A stretch of DNA of 38,870 nt from an uncultured Clostridia bacterium. Its GTDB lineage: Bacteria; Bacillota_A; Clostridia; TANB77; CAG-508. Positions 9,058-17,812 of this stretch are shown one piece after another. Positions within the stretch are counted from its first letter, which is position 1, and every line of letters begins with the position of its first letter. A model generated the notes under the pieces. The model was given only the letters and a program-made list of their open reading frames with translations. It did not search any database and was not told where the DNA came from. The stretch is taken from positions 1 through 38,870 of the forward strand of contig CALXJS010000007.1 of the NCBI GenBank assembly GCA_944388685.1. Reading direction: 5' to 3'. A program made the translations under genes and the position numbers.

Positions 9058-9873
9058 ATGAAACAAACATTGCAAATGAAACGACCTGACTTTGCTATTT
9101 TCGTAGACAAAGATGGTACTATGAATTTACAAGACAAAAGATTAAATAATATATTTAAACACATCCATTCAATGAACGGTATCATTATTCCCACAACAGG
9201 AAGAACCGTTGGAGATATTCGTGAAGATTTGAGTGGGAATCAATTAATATCACCTCCTTTGTTGATAGGAGATAATGGAGGTTCTATATACTCTACAAAA
9301 GATAAAGAATTCATATCCAAAAAGACTTTAGATGTTGAAAAAGTGAAAAAAACCATTTCCCATTTTGTTGAATTAGGTGGAAATCCTGAAATGATTCGAT
9401 TAACTGATGGAGAACTTATATATGCAATTAAACATCCAGATGTACAAACATATTATACAAAGAAAAATACTGTAAAGTATGGAAAAGATATTGATCATTT
9501 ATTAGAAATAATGCCAGAAATAACAAAAATTACATTGGCAGGTAATAAACAACAAATGCAGGATATGGCACAATATGTTAAAAAATTAAACTTTTGGACT
9601 GATATGGGTAAGACAAAATTCCCTACTGCCAACTATCAACATTATCGATTAGATGTCGCCCATAAAAACATTAATAAAGGAAATGCCGTACATGCAGTAG
9701 TTTCTACTTTAAGACCTTCTTTTGGCTATATGTGTATAGGTAATGGAGAGAATGATGTTTCCATGTTTAAGCAAGCTATTAATGATAATATGATGATTGG
9801 AATTATGGCAGATTCTCCTCAAACTGTAATAGATGAAATGCAAAATTATCAAGAATTAAAAAAGAAACTGTAA
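9058..9873 (+). CDS. HAD-superfamily hydrolase (Cof/sucrose-phosphatase-like)
   Basis: A 271-residue HAD phosphatase. Motif I is FVDKDGT (about residue 17, nucleophile Asp), motif II is PTTGRT, the motif III lysine is in NKGNAV, and motif IV is GNGENDVSMF. A large cap domain separates motifs II and III, as in type IIB Cof-like phosphatases that act on sugar phosphates or flavin nucleotides. The substrate cannot be read from the sequence. Motif I has Lys between the two aspartates, a variant tolerated in the family. AGAGGG precedes the ATG by about seven bases. The gene appears monocistronic. Confidence 0.85.
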   Translation: MKQTLQMKRPDFAIFVDKDGTMNLQDKRLNNIFKHIHSMNGIIIPTTGRTVGDIREDLSGNQLISPPLLIGDNGGSIYSTKDKEFISKKTLDVEKVKKTISHFVELGGNPEMIRLTDGELIYAIKHPDVQTYYTKKNTVKYGKDIDHLLEIMPEITKITLAGNKQQMQDMAQYVKKLNFWTDMGKTKFPTANYQHYRLDVAHKNINKGNAVHAVVSTLRPSFGYMCIGNGENDVSMFKQAINDNMMIGIMADSPQTVIDEMQNYQELKKKL

Positions 9874-10090
9874 AATCATTATCATCCCTAATGATATAAA
9901 TAAAGCTAATAATTATTTATTACGTTTAGCTAAACTTTTTCAGCAAAAAATTAAGACCTCTCAGCTTTATTCAGAAAATTCTCGTGGAAAGCAATATAGA
10001 CAATCTCTTAGATTTAATCCGCCTCCATTAGATACAAAGCTACATAGTAACCCAGGAAAATCTCGAAAAAGAACGCAACCTATAAAATAA
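9872..10090 (+). pseudogene. Open frame without start codon, probable coding remnant
   Basis: Directly after the HAD stop, in the next frame, about 72 codons stay open to a TAA at 10088-10090. The translation is basic and proline-containing (for example KQYRQSLRFNPPPLD, NPGKSRKRTQPIK) and looks protein-like. There is no ATG, GTG or TTG start after the in-frame stop at 9857. I do not recognise the family. It may be the 3' end of a lost gene. Confidence 0.3.
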
Positions 10091-10117
10091 AATTTGGGTA
10101 TACATTTTTGGATAATG

Positions 10118-10145
10118 AAAATCTTCTGTTTTACAGGAGATTTTT
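10118..10145 (+). terminator. Terminator after the HAD gene region
   Basis: AAAATCTTCTGT (10118-10129) pairs with ACAGGAGATTTT (10133-10144) around a TTT loop, with one G-U pair, and T residues follow. Confidence 0.6.
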
Positions 10146-10160
10146 ATTATCTGTGCATCG

Positions 10161-10248
10161 TTATTTTTTTGTTGTATAGGAAACACTATGAAACTTTGAG
10201 TTGCGTAACTTAAAGTTTCATGTTGTTTCCTATACAACAAAAAAATAA
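10161..10248. repeat. Long palindrome of the GTATAGGAAA family (family C, copy 1)
   Basis: The 40-base arms 10161-10200 and 10209-10248 match at 37 positions. They contain GTTGTATAGGAAA and its inverse TTTCCTATACAAC. The same inverted pair recurs at 14458-14499 and, more loosely, at 36127-36187 and 36320-36381. No gene is present in 10091-10266. Confidence 0.6.
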
Positions 10249-10271
10249 TTGCAACCAAAATTGCAATTATT
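10237..10271 (-). terminator. Terminator after rubredoxin
   Basis: Minus-strand AATAATTGCAA / TTGCAATTATT (11 bp, loop of six) overlaps the rubredoxin stop and is followed by TTTTTTT. The T-run is supplied by the end of the adjoining palindrome. Confidence 0.7.
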
Positions 10272-10404
10272 CTTCTACTTTTTCAAACATATCTTTTCCT
10301 ACTCCACATAAAGGGCAAACCCAATCCTCTGGTAAATCTTCAAATTTTACGCCTTCTGCTTCGTCATCATAAATATATCCACATGCCATACATCTATATT
10401 TCAT
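10267..10404 (-). CDS. Short rubredoxin
   Basis: A 45-residue iron-sulfur electron carrier. [14 protein letters not shown] and [15 protein letters not shown] give the two CxxC iron knuckles of rubredoxin. It is shorter than the classical 52-54 residues: the usual GDPDxGIxPGT loop is absent and the chain runs from [16 protein letters not shown] straight to the second knuckle, as in rubredoxin-like domains fused to rubrerythrins. The start at 10404 is fixed by GGAGGTGATATTA before the ATG; an upstream open frame has no ribosome site. Such proteins usually serve peroxide or superoxide reduction in anaerobes. No partner lies nearby. Confidence 0.93.
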   Translation of the reverse strand: MKYRCMACGYIYDDEAEGVKFEDLPEDWVCPLCGVGKDMFEKVEE

Positions 10405-10431
10405 TAATATCACCTCCAAATTTATACAAGC

Positions 10432-10460
10432 ATTATACCAACTAAATTGCAATTCGTAAA
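10432..10460 (-). promoter_or_regulatory. Promoter of rubredoxin
   Basis: Minus-strand TTTACG (10460-10455), 17 bases, TATAAT (10437-10432), 28 bases before the start. Confidence 0.6.
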
Positions 10461-10474
10461 TAGTTTTTGATAAT

Positions 10475-11758
10475 TTATTTGCTTTCCTTTTCATTTTTAC
10501 CCTTTTTTCCTTTTCTTATTCTATATATCACAAGAATTATAATTATAAGAGCAAAAACAATATAAATAACAATAAACCATATGTTTTCTTTGATATTTTC
10601 CAGCATATTGCTTTCGTTTTGACTTTGTTTATCTTCTTCATTTGCTTCCTCTTGATTCTCTAAAATTGCATTGAGTTTTTGGATATTTACTTGCTGTTCT
10701 TCATCTATCATTCGTTGTTCTTCTTCATTTCGTCTATATACATTGATTTTAAATTGCTTTGTCGTATATCCATTTTCAGCTACCACTTTTATATTGATTT
10801 CATTGTTTCCAATTTGCAAATTTTCTCCACCTGTTACTTCTACACTGGCAGTTGGCTTTTCTGGTATAGCTAAAATATTTAAGTTTTCGGTTGTATTAGA
10901 AACTGTTGTCTGATATTGATATATATCATTTGCAAATTCTGGTTCTAATGTCACATTTTCAATTGCTAGTGTTTCTAAATTGGCATTTGCTTTTTCTACA
11001 TCCTTTGTTTTTGTAACATAGATTACATACTCTGTTTTGCTCGTTTTGTCTGGAGAAATAACCATAATATTAATGGTATTTAAACCTTCTTTAAAATTTG
11101 TGTTTCCAGTTACACTAACTTCTGCATTTGCATTTGCTGGAATAGCTGTTACTTCTAATGATGTTAAATCTTCTGTTAGAAAATAATATTCTGTTATATC
11201 TGGAGAAAATACTGGCGACATTCCTTCATGATTTAATCTTAATATTTGTAATTTTGAATTATCACTTGTTACTTGGCTTTCTTCTGAAACTTCAATCATT
11301 TCTGTTTGTGTACCTTCGTTTGAAATCATTTCAATTCCATCTGTATAAGTCTGTATCTCATTTCCGTCTGCATCATAAAATTCTCCTTGAATAGCTATAT
11401 ATTCATTTCCTATATCTTTTGCTTTAAATGTATATTTGACTAATTCGCAATTTTGTTTTGGATTTTGTCCTCCTGTTTCATCATACCAAACTGTTATGAT
11501 TTTACTTCCAATAACATTGGTATTTTCTGGTCCTGAAACATATTCTAATAGTTCATTGTTGAAAAATATTGTTAAATTAAATGCTGCTACTTTTGTGTTT
11601 GCTAGATTCAGAGAAAAACTAAATTCATCTTCAATCTTGATTTCTGAATTCGATACATTTAAAGAAATGCTATCTTCTTCATTTTCTGCCGAAAAACTGA
11701 TAACATGATACATAATTATACTTAGCAATATCATTAAAAAACATACTGTCTTTTTCAA
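10475..11758 (-). CDS. Membrane-anchored cohesin-like surface protein with cadherin-like beta-sandwich domains
   Basis: The 427-residue protein has a signal peptide (residues 1-24), then a cohesin-like domain (about 30-150, with [20 protein letters not shown] and VWYDETGG). Two cadherin-like beta-sandwich repeats follow (about 168-252 and 257-345), then a charged Gln/Glu-rich linker and one membrane helix (about 393-412) ending in a Lys/Arg-rich tail. It is therefore held in the membrane and displays the cohesin outside. Its cohesin resembles that of the LPKTG protein at 15234 (both have NxLLEYV, then FYD/WYD-x-TGG). The start is TTG at 11758 with AAGGAG seven bases before. It is separated from the dockerin-bearing glucosaminidase gene by a palindrome. 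Binding between the two is inferred. Confidence 0.8.
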   Translation of the reverse strand: MKKTVCFLMILLSIIMYHVISFSAENEEDSISLNVSNSEIKIEDEFSFSLNLANTKVAAFNLTIFFNNELLEYVSGPENTNVIGSKIITVWYDETGGQNPKQNCELVKYTFKAKDIGNEYIAIQGEFYDADGNEIQTYTDGIEMISNEGTQTEMIEVSEESQVTSDNSKLQILRLNHEGMSPVFSPDITEYYFLTEDLTSLEVTAIPANANAEVSVTGNTNFKEGLNTINIMVISPDKTSKTEYVIYVTKTKDVEKANANLETLAIENVTLEPEFANDIYQYQTTVSNTTENLNILAIPEKPTASVEVTGGENLQIGNNEINIKVVAENGYTTKQFKINVYRRNEEEQRMIDEEQQVNIQKLNAILENQEEANEEDKQSQNESNMLENIKENIWFIVIYIVFALIIIILVIYRIRKGKKGKNEKESK

Positions 11759-11803
11759 AACACTTCTCCTTTTTATATTTTATCTAAAATATTTTCAAAT
11801 CTA

Positions 11804-11968
11804 CAATTCCTCGAAGATATATAGAGTATATTTTTCACTATCCCAACACTTTACATCCTCTAACTAAATCAGTTCCCATGGGACTATCGCTGATTTAATA
11901 AGAGTATGTAACGTGTCGGTCCCCACGAAGCCCGTTCAAAATATACTCTATATATCTTCGAGGAATTG
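11804..11968. mobile_element. 165-bp MITE-like element with perfect 31-bp inverted ends
   Basis: The arms 11804-11834 and 11938-11968 are exact reverse complements (CAATTCCTCGAAGATATA...). The interior has a second inverted pair TAAATCAG / CTGATTTA around CCCATGGG and is richer in G+C than its surroundings. It fills the gap between the glucosaminidase and the membrane cohesin gene. No coding frame is seen. Confidence 0.65.
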
Positions 11969-12000
11969 CAGACTGAACAATAACAAATTTTCTATTTATA

Positions 12001-14277
12001 TCATTGTTCAATCTGTTTCAACCCTAGTATATGTCTTTGAATTAGTAATAAATCCACAGACGTTGGTTTCTTACCATTTTTATTAATATTTCCTGCCTTT
12101 TGTGATAGAAAATCTAATTCTTCTATTTCTAGTATATGTCTTTGCAATTTCAATAAGTCCACACTATTAATTTTTCCATTTCCATCAACATCTCCATAAA
12201 TAATAATGCTATATTCTGCTACCATATTTTGTGTATCTGTATTGGTAAAAATTTGAACCTTTGCACCTGTACCTACCAATTCTCCATCTTCTAAAGCTTT
12301 TCCTTCTTTATCTACAATTTTTACCACATATTTTTCACTTGTCATAATATTTTCTAACAATTTTTCAACTGTTTGATTTTCCTCTTCAATGCCAGTTATT
12401 TCATTTCCATCTACTTTTATATTAGTACTAAAACTTAAATCCTCTTCTGAAATTTTTTCTATAACATTTACACTTATTGACTGACTAATATTTTCATCTT
12501 CATCTGCACAAACTTTTATATTCGTATTTCCAGTCTTAATCGCAGTTATTAAACCTTTTTCATCGACATTTGCAATATCTGCATTTTCAGAAATGTATCG
12601 AACTTTTTTATTATTCGCGTCATCTGGTTCAACATTACTAAGTATTTGATATTGTTCTCCTTCTTGCAATGTAATGTTTTCCACATTTATTGCAATTCCT
12701 GTGACTTTGCTATATACTTCTACATCAATACTTGCTTGTACCCCATTTGAAATGGCTCGCACAGTAATCGTTGCTTTTCCAGAAGACACACCATATACAT
12801 TTCCATAATCATCTATTTTGACAACTTTCTCATTACTAGAACTGTATTCTACTCTCTGTTCCACTGCGTCTAATGGATAAATCTCTACATTAAGTTTACT
12901 GATTTCATTTTTCTGAATCACGGGATTATCTATTGATAATCGAATTTCTTCTACTTCAATTTCTGGTACTTTTTCTAGATAATTTTGAAATACATATCCT
13001 ACAATTCCATTTTCCAAAATTACTCTATCCCATAATTCTCCACTTTGTTTTCCTTTAGCAATCCTTGTCATCACTTCATTTTTTGAAACACTGGTTATTT
13101 TTTCATAACTCGTACTTGGTCCGCTTCTGACATTTAAGATTGTTTGTACATTGGCATATACTTTTGTATTATCTTCTTCAAAATCTGAAGGATTTATTGC
13201 AGGGCTTTCTTCTTGAATTTCTGGCATATTATTATATACAGGAATGATAAAATTGATATTCAAATCTAGTAGATTGCTATTAGCGTATCCTTTATATACG
13301 ATATTAGCTTCACTATATGGTGCTAGTACATTTGTCATATATTGATGCCAAAACAATTCTCCATTATTGGTATCATGTACATGAAATTTTTGTAGATAAA
13401 TCGTATTTTGTCCAACATTGATATAGCTTGAACCAATAAAAATTCCGCCACCAGTAATGGCTCTTTCTTTTGTATTCCATGGAATTAAATATTTTGTTTT
13501 GGTTGCTTCACTTGCCCCATTTCCATTTCTTGCATATTTTAAACCATTAATAATAGCACCCATTGGCTCTGACGAACTTGTTGCACCAATATTATAAAAA
13601 TTGTATAGACCCTCATATCCTGCAACTTTTCCACTTATTGAACTGTGAGATAAAAATGGCCCTACTTCTTGTTTAATTCTGGAAGCCAAATGATAGGAAC
13701 TCACCTTTGATTGAATACCTGCACTATATATTAAATCAGAATACTTTTTTGTCATGGTTACTGTGCTTCCACTTGATGTTAAATAACTTACAATTTGGTT
13801 GTAAAATTCTGTACCATATAAAATTTTTTCTATTCCGTCTACTGAATTTGTACTACTATTAAAAGACAATTCTTCAAATTGAAAAATACGCACTTCATTT
13901 AAAAAGTTTCGTGGGTCCATTGTATACAAAACCGCCTGCTTAGAGCTATCTACCCAACCTGCATCTACTTCTACATTATATTCTCCTGGCTTGGTATTTT
14001 TCCATCTATCATTATATGATTTTGGAACTAAATTTTTCCCAAATATATTTTCATTTTGAATGACATAGTCCCAGTCTAAATTGGTATATAAAGCTGTAAA
14101 TGACCAATTCGGATTTTCTTTTTTTAATTCTTCTAAATAGCCTTGATAACTTTCTGGAAAATTTTCAATGCCATCTACTAAATTAACTGCTTGTACGTCT
14201 TTTTTATAAAATACGCATATCAATAATAAGATAATAAAAACAGCAAAAAATCCATATCGAATAAATTTCTTTATCAT
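12001..14277 (-). CDS. Secreted glucosaminidase with SH3, Ig-like (Big_2) and dockerin domains
   Basis: A 758-residue cell-wall hydrolase. It has an N-terminal signal anchor (MIKKFIRYGFFAVFIILLL), an N-terminal region with WSFTALYTNLDW, and a GH73-type glucosaminidase domain (about 190-320) with SRIKQEVGPFLSH as the likely catalytic-glutamate segment. Next come an SH3_3 domain (about 390-455, ILNVRSGPSTSYEKI), two bacterial Ig-like domains (about 460-625), and a C-terminal type I dockerin. The dockerin has two calcium loops, DVDGNGKINSVDLL and NINKNGKKPTSVDLL. It would cleave between N-acetylglucosamine and N-acetylmuramic acid in peptidoglycan. The start at 14277 has AAGGAG seven bases upstream; an earlier ATG at 14316 does not. 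Dockerin plus two neighbouring cohesin genes suggests docking on the cell's own surface. Confidence 0.9.
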   Translation of the reverse strand: MIKKFIRYGFFAVFIILLLICVFYKKDVQAVNLVDGIENFPESYQGYLEELKKENPNWSFTALYTNLDWDYVIQNENIFGKNLVPKSYNDRWKNTKPGEYNVEVDAGWVDSSKQAVLYTMDPRNFLNEVRIFQFEELSFNSSTNSVDGIEKILYGTEFYNQIVSYLTSSGSTVTMTKKYSDLIYSAGIQSKVSSYHLASRIKQEVGPFLSHSSISGKVAGYEGLYNFYNIGATSSSEPMGAIINGLKYARNGNGASEATKTKYLIPWNTKERAITGGGIFIGSSYINVGQNTIYLQKFHVHDTNNGELFWHQYMTNVLAPYSEANIVYKGYANSNLLDLNINFIIPVYNNMPEIQEESPAINPSDFEEDNTKVYANVQTILNVRSGPSTSYEKITSVSKNEVMTRIAKGKQSGELWDRVILENGIVGYVFQNYLEKVPEIEVEEIRLSIDNPVIQKNEISKLNVEIYPLDAVEQRVEYSSSNEKVVKIDDYGNVYGVSSGKATITVRAISNGVQASIDVEVYSKVTGIAINVENITLQEGEQYQILSNVEPDDANNKKVRYISENADIANVDEKGLITAIKTGNTNIKVCADEDENISQSISVNVIEKISEEDLSFSTNIKVDGNEITGIEEENQTVEKLLENIMTSEKYVVKIVDKEGKALEDGELVGTGAKVQIFTNTDTQNMVAEYSIIIYGDVDGNGKINSVDLLKLQRHILEIEELDFLSQKAGNINKNGKKPTSVDLLLIQRHILGLKQIEQ

Positions 14278-14352
14278 GAATTGCTCCTTTATATAATACT
14301 TTTCGTTACAATTCATATTTTATATACGTCTAATTAGTTCTAAGTTATATTC

Positions 14353-14376
14353 TAATATTTTAATCATTAAATAGCT
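14353..14376. repeat. Possible remnant of the family A repeat core
   Basis: TAATATTTTAATCATTAAAT followed by AGCT matches, with one change, the end-plus-core sequence of the elements at 20191-20262 and 29647-29833. The other end is missing. It lies in the approximately 200-base gap before the glucosaminidase gene. Confidence 0.3.
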
Positions 14377-14457
14377 GGCTATTTACGAATATACAAATTG
14401 TAACTATTCCATATCCTTATGTATCTATTCTTTCTAAAAAGTATCTGTAAAAGTTGT

Positions 14458-14499
14458 TTTTGTAGTATAGGAAAAGTCACTTTTTCCTATACCACAAAA
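14458..14499 (-). terminator. Hairpin of the GTATAGGAAA family, likely sortase terminator (family C, copy 2)
   Basis: The 18-base arms 14458-14475 and 14482-14499 pair with one wobble or mismatch and contain GTATAGGAAAA. It lies 15 bases past the sortase stop. On the minus strand the T-run after it is weak, so it may be primarily a repeat. Confidence 0.5.
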
Positions 14500-14514
14500 A
14501 TATTTTTTTAATTT

Positions 14515-15222
14515 CTAAACCTTTACTGCCTTCACAATAATACGTTTTGAAGAATCTGTTGTACATGTAATTAATGTTAATTCCACTCGTCCATTTGTTT
14601 TTTGTGATAAACATTTAGTATCATTTGGACCTACTGTTGTGATTGAATAAACAGTATAGGTTTTTTTATTATTTTCTAAATCTGTAAGGAATAATTGATT
14701 ACCAACAGACAATTTTTTTAAATTATGAAACATATTTTTTGTAATATAATTATGACCTGCTATACAAAAGTTTCCTACTGTATTGGGATCTCCACCATAA
14801 AACTTAGTTACTGAAACTCCTAATGCTTGCTCACTATATTCAGAAATCACATATGTTTCTAATTCTATTTGCGGAATTTCTAATTTTGCAATCACTGGAT
14901 AGCCTTTGTAAGTTGTTACAATGCTATCTTCTCTATTACTAGAACTATTTATATTATCTTCTTGCCCATTTTGTGCTAAACTTTGGTCTGTATTTTGCTT
15001 TGTATTTTGGTCTTGTTCATTTTGCAATATTTTTTGTGTCTTTTCTTCTTGTATAGAATTTTGAGTGCTTGTCATAGTCGTTTCAATTTTTCCATCAATA
15101 TTCTCACTTGCAAATTTTTTCATAGATAATATTGTTGGATTATCTAAAAATAGTATTACAAAAAATATTATACTAACCAAAAGTATAGTATATATATATT
15201 TCTTTCTATCTTTTGTTTTCAA
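14515..15222 (-). CDS. Sortase (class D-like)
   Basis: A 235-residue membrane transpeptidase with an N-terminal helix (about residues 10-27), a Gln/Asn/Ser-rich linker (about 45-100) and a sortase core. Catalytic residues are visible: His in CIAGHNY, Cys in TLITCTTD, and Arg in SSKRIIVKA at the C-terminus. Sortases cut LPxTG between Thr and Gly and attach the protein to the cell wall. The gene starts 12 bases after the LPKTG cohesin gene, the obvious substrate, and is probably co-transcribed and dedicated to it. The start is TTG at 15222 with AGAGGA eight bases upstream. Class D is suggested by the TLxTC motif; class E is possible. Confidence 0.92.
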   Translation of the reverse strand: MKTKDRKKYIYTILLVSIIFFVILFLDNPTILSMKKFASENIDGKIETTMTSTQNSIQEEKTQKILQNEQDQNTKQNTDQSLAQNGQEDNINSSSNREDSIVTTYKGYPVIAKLEIPQIELETYVISEYSEQALGVSVTKFYGGDPNTVGNFCIAGHNYITKNMFHNLKKLSVGNQLFLTDLENNKKTYTVYSITTVGPNDTKCLSQKTNGRVELTLITCTTDSSKRIIVKAVKV

Positions 15223-15233
15223 CTAAATATCCT

Positions 15234-16295
15234 CTAACGATTTCTTTTTTTCATAATGAAATATAAAGACGTACTAACTATTGCAATTAAAACAACTGCT
15301 ATTGGAATATATATATTCATACCTGTTTTTGGTAGTTGTTCTGGAAGATTTTCTTCAGTAGTATTTTCTCCAGCATTATTCTCTTCGCCTGTTGTTCCTT
15401 CTGTTTCACTTCCTGGTGTTTCTTCTTCTGGTGGAACTGTTTCTGTATTTCCTACTGTAACTTGGAAACTATTTTCTGCAATAACTGCATCTGAATTATC
15501 TCTATCAATCAATTTAAAAGTAAGTGTATATGTTCCCACTTTGTCAAAAATTCCTCTTAAATTCAATACTTTATTTACATTTTGTCCACCAATTGCATAT
15601 CCAGAAGGGTCTCCCCAACCACTATCAATCAAATCATATTCTGTTTGTGTTTCATCTGTACCTTTTAATTGAACATTTCCTCCATCAGGTGTTACTGCTT
15701 CTGCTATAATTCTAGCATGATCATAATTTTTTCCCATACTAGAAGTTAAAGACAGTACCATTTCTTTTTCAACATTTTCAATTGGTGCTCCTGTATAAGA
15801 TAAATCAAATTTATAATCTTCATATCTTGGCTCTACAACAATATTTTTCTCCAAAGCTGTTGTAATATCATCATAATTTTCACTTGCATCTGGATTTGCC
15901 AAACCTTCTGCTGTAACTGCTAGATCTGTTGGATTAGATGTTATAATTCCCTCTTTTGCCCTAAAAGTAATACTCATACTTTCCTTTGGACTACTTCCAC
16001 CTGTTGAATCATAAAAAACAACTCTAACTTTGGTACCAGTATCATTTGGTGTTCCACCATCAGTTTCTACATATTCCAATAAGTTATTGTCATAAGCTAT
16101 ATCAAAAGTATATGCTCCTAAAGGTTTTCCAAAAGTTATAGTTAAAGTTACTGTATCTCCTGGATTTACAGTATCTTTATTGGTTGAAATTTCTATATCG
16201 TCTAATGCTGCTGCTTGTACAGTATTTGTGTTAAAAAGTAGTATAAAAGCAAATATAATTGATAAAATAAGTAATGTATTCAATATTTTTTTCAT
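15234..16295 (-). CDS. Cell-wall-anchored cohesin protein (LPKTG)
   Basis: A 353-residue surface protein. It has a signal peptide (MKKILNTLLILSIIFAFILL, cut near VQAAA), a cohesin-like domain (about 32-150, with AYTFDIAYDNNLLEYVE and VFYDSTGG), a second beta-rich domain (about 155-285), and a Glu/Thr/Pro-rich spacer. It ends in the sorting signal LPKTG, a hydrophobic helix and KKRNR. The sortase downstream would link it covalently to peptidoglycan. The start at 16295 has AAGGAGG about 10 bases upstream; an open frame 36 codons longer has no ribosome site. With the dockerin enzyme at 12001 it forms a plausible cohesin-dockerin attachment pair. Pairing specificity is not shown by sequence. Confidence 0.88.
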   Translation of the reverse strand: MKKILNTLLILSIIFAFILLFNTNTVQAAALDDIEISTNKDTVNPGDTVTLTITFGKPLGAYTFDIAYDNNLLEYVETDGGTPNDTGTKVRVVFYDSTGGSSPKESMSITFRAKEGIITSNPTDLAVTAEGLANPDASENYDDITTALEKNIVVEPRYEDYKFDLSYTGAPIENVEKEMVLSLTSSMGKNYDHARIIAEAVTPDGGNVQLKGTDETQTEYDLIDSGWGDPSGYAIGGQNVNKVLNLRGIFDKVGTYTLTFKLIDRDNSDAVIAENSFQVTVGNTETVPPEEETPGSETEGTTGEENNAGENTTEENLPEQLPKTGMNIYIPIAVVLIAIVSTSLYFIMKKRNR

Positions 16296-16413
16296 TTTTT
16301 TAATTCCTCCTTTTTTATTTTGTATTATTAGTATGTCTCTTTTTGATAATTTTATTAAAAATTGAAAAAGAAGAAATTTCCAATGTCTAACTTTTTTGGA
16401 CAAAATAGAAAAG

Positions 16414-16438
16414 AGAGTAGCATTATATATACTACTCT
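16414..16438 (-). terminator. Terminator after the BspA-type surface gene
   Basis: AGAGTAG (16414-16420) pairs with CTACTCT (16432-16438). On the minus strand CTTTTCTATTTT follows, 18 bases past the gene's stop. Confidence 0.5.
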
Positions 16439-16455
16439 AGCATAAAAAATTATTA

Positions 16456-17542
16456 TTACTTCTTTATAAAAGTTTTACTATAATTTGTAGCAGATTCTGT
16501 CATTGCACTATTCCAGTTATCTCCGATGTATACTTGTGTATTATAATCGTTAAGAAACATATAACTATAATTTTGAACTGCATTTGTATCAAAATTGCTT
16601 AAATCTAAATTTGTTAATGCATAACAAGTAGCGAACATACCTGTCATATTTGTTACACTGCTTGTATCAAAATTACTTACGTTTAAATTTGTTAACTTAC
16701 TACAATAGCCAAACATATACCTCATATTTGTTACATTGCTTGTATCAAAATTACTTACATTTAAAGTTAAAGCTCCACAACCATAAAATATATAATTCAT
16801 ATCTGTTACATTACTTGTATCAAAATTACTTAAATCTAAAGTTGTTAAAGCTCTACAATTATAAAACATACCACTCATATCTGTTACTTTACTTGTATCT
16901 AACTTGCTTAAATCTAAACTTGTTATATTTTCACAATTACGAAACCAGCAACTAGTATATTTAGGAACAATTTCATTTACAAATTCTACTTGTGTTATTT
17001 GACTTCTATATCCAATTTCTGTCCATGGTGGTGTTACACCTTCATATATATCCATATCATAATAATAATGCTCATCTTTTATATTTCCGAAATGACTCAA
17101 CAATTTTACTAGTGTCAAATTCATCTTTACTATTAAATACTAAAGTTCCGTCATTATATAATGCCACATATATATCTGTTAATGGTTTTCCTTCTCCATA
17201 ATAAATTGTTTTATTGTCTATCGTTATTATTTGACTTTCTCTATCAATTTCTTCTTCAAATAGTATTCCTGCATCTTTCATTTCTTCTAATAATTCAGAC
17301 TCTGATTTTACACTTGTGTTTGTATAATTTCCAGCCTCTTTCTCAGTTTTCCATAAGTTTACTTGTTCCTGTACTATTGCTGCCCTTGTTTCGATATTTG
17401 CTTCACTTGCCCTCGTTAAAATTCCATTCTCTCCTGTTAGTGTTGCAATCGTTACACCTGCTAATATTAGTAAAACAATGACAGTTATAACTAACGCAAT
17501 TAGTGTAATACCACTATTCTTTTGTGTTTGTATCTTTTTCAT
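16456..17542 (-). CDS. Prepilin-like BspA/leucine-rich-repeat surface protein, split by a +1 shift at CGG
   Basis: Two overlapping frames join into one 361-residue protein if one base is skipped at 17089. The first part has a prepilin-like N-terminus (NSGITLIALVITVIVLLILA; Ala replaces the usual Glu+5) and then GENGILTRASEA. The second has five BspA/DUF285 leucine-rich repeats of about 24 residues (LDLSNFDTSNVTDM pattern). At the junction the zero frame reads TCA TTT CGG AAA and stops four codons later. Skipping the C gives VESFGNIKDEH, matching the usual SYGNIK segment of this family. The second frame alone would begin in nonsense (MNLTLVKLLSHF) with no ribosome site. The start at 17542 has GAGGAG before it. 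A candidate invertible promoter lies upstream. Confidence 0.8.
16590..16960 (-). repeat. Five tandem coding repeats of the leucine-rich-repeat region
   Basis: Units of about 72 bases share ACTTGTATCAAAATTACTTA-like blocks (plus-strand reading), one per BspA repeat. Such near-identical units can recombine and change repeat number. Confidence 0.7.
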
Positions 17543-17614
17543 CTAAAAATCTCCTCTCTTCTTTTGCTTCATAATTTTCATTTATGTTTCCAACTTCATA
17601 TATTTTACCTATAT

Positions 17615-17812
17615 TTCAATACTCTAGGAAAATTGCTTAATCTTTCTATCTATTGATATATAAACTTTTTTTAATCTTTTATCCTTGTTTAAAAATTTTG
17701 ATTGTTAAATTTTTTTTGCTTTTCCTTTTTCAATTTTTATATATATTTCTATTGACTTTGACATATTATATTGATAAAATTCAAGTATATCATATTTTCC
17801 TAGAGTATTGAA
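17615..17812. promoter_or_regulatory. Candidate invertible promoter segment 1 (OFF orientation)
   Basis: TTCAATACTCTAGGAAAA (17615-17632) and TTTTCCTAGAGTATTGAA (17795-17812) are perfect 18-bp inverted repeats bounding 198 bp. Inside, TTGACT (17752-17757), 17 bases, TAAAAT (17775-17780) point to the plus strand, away from the surface gene. They run into a hairpin (about 17798-17819, CCTAGAG/CTCTAGG) followed by a run of T. Inversion would aim the promoter at the gene at 17542 with a leader of about 90 bases and no T-run hairpin. Segments with the same layout precede the other two prepilin-like genes. Confidence 0.65.

Noticed and set aside
10040..10258. 72-codon minus-strand frame
   Set aside because: It spans the family C palindrome and has no ribosome site or plausible protein.
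16456..17124. Treating the leucine-rich-repeat frame as a separate gene
   Set aside because: It has no ribosome site, its first residues are unrelated to the family, and it overlaps the upstream frame, which it continues after one base is skipped.
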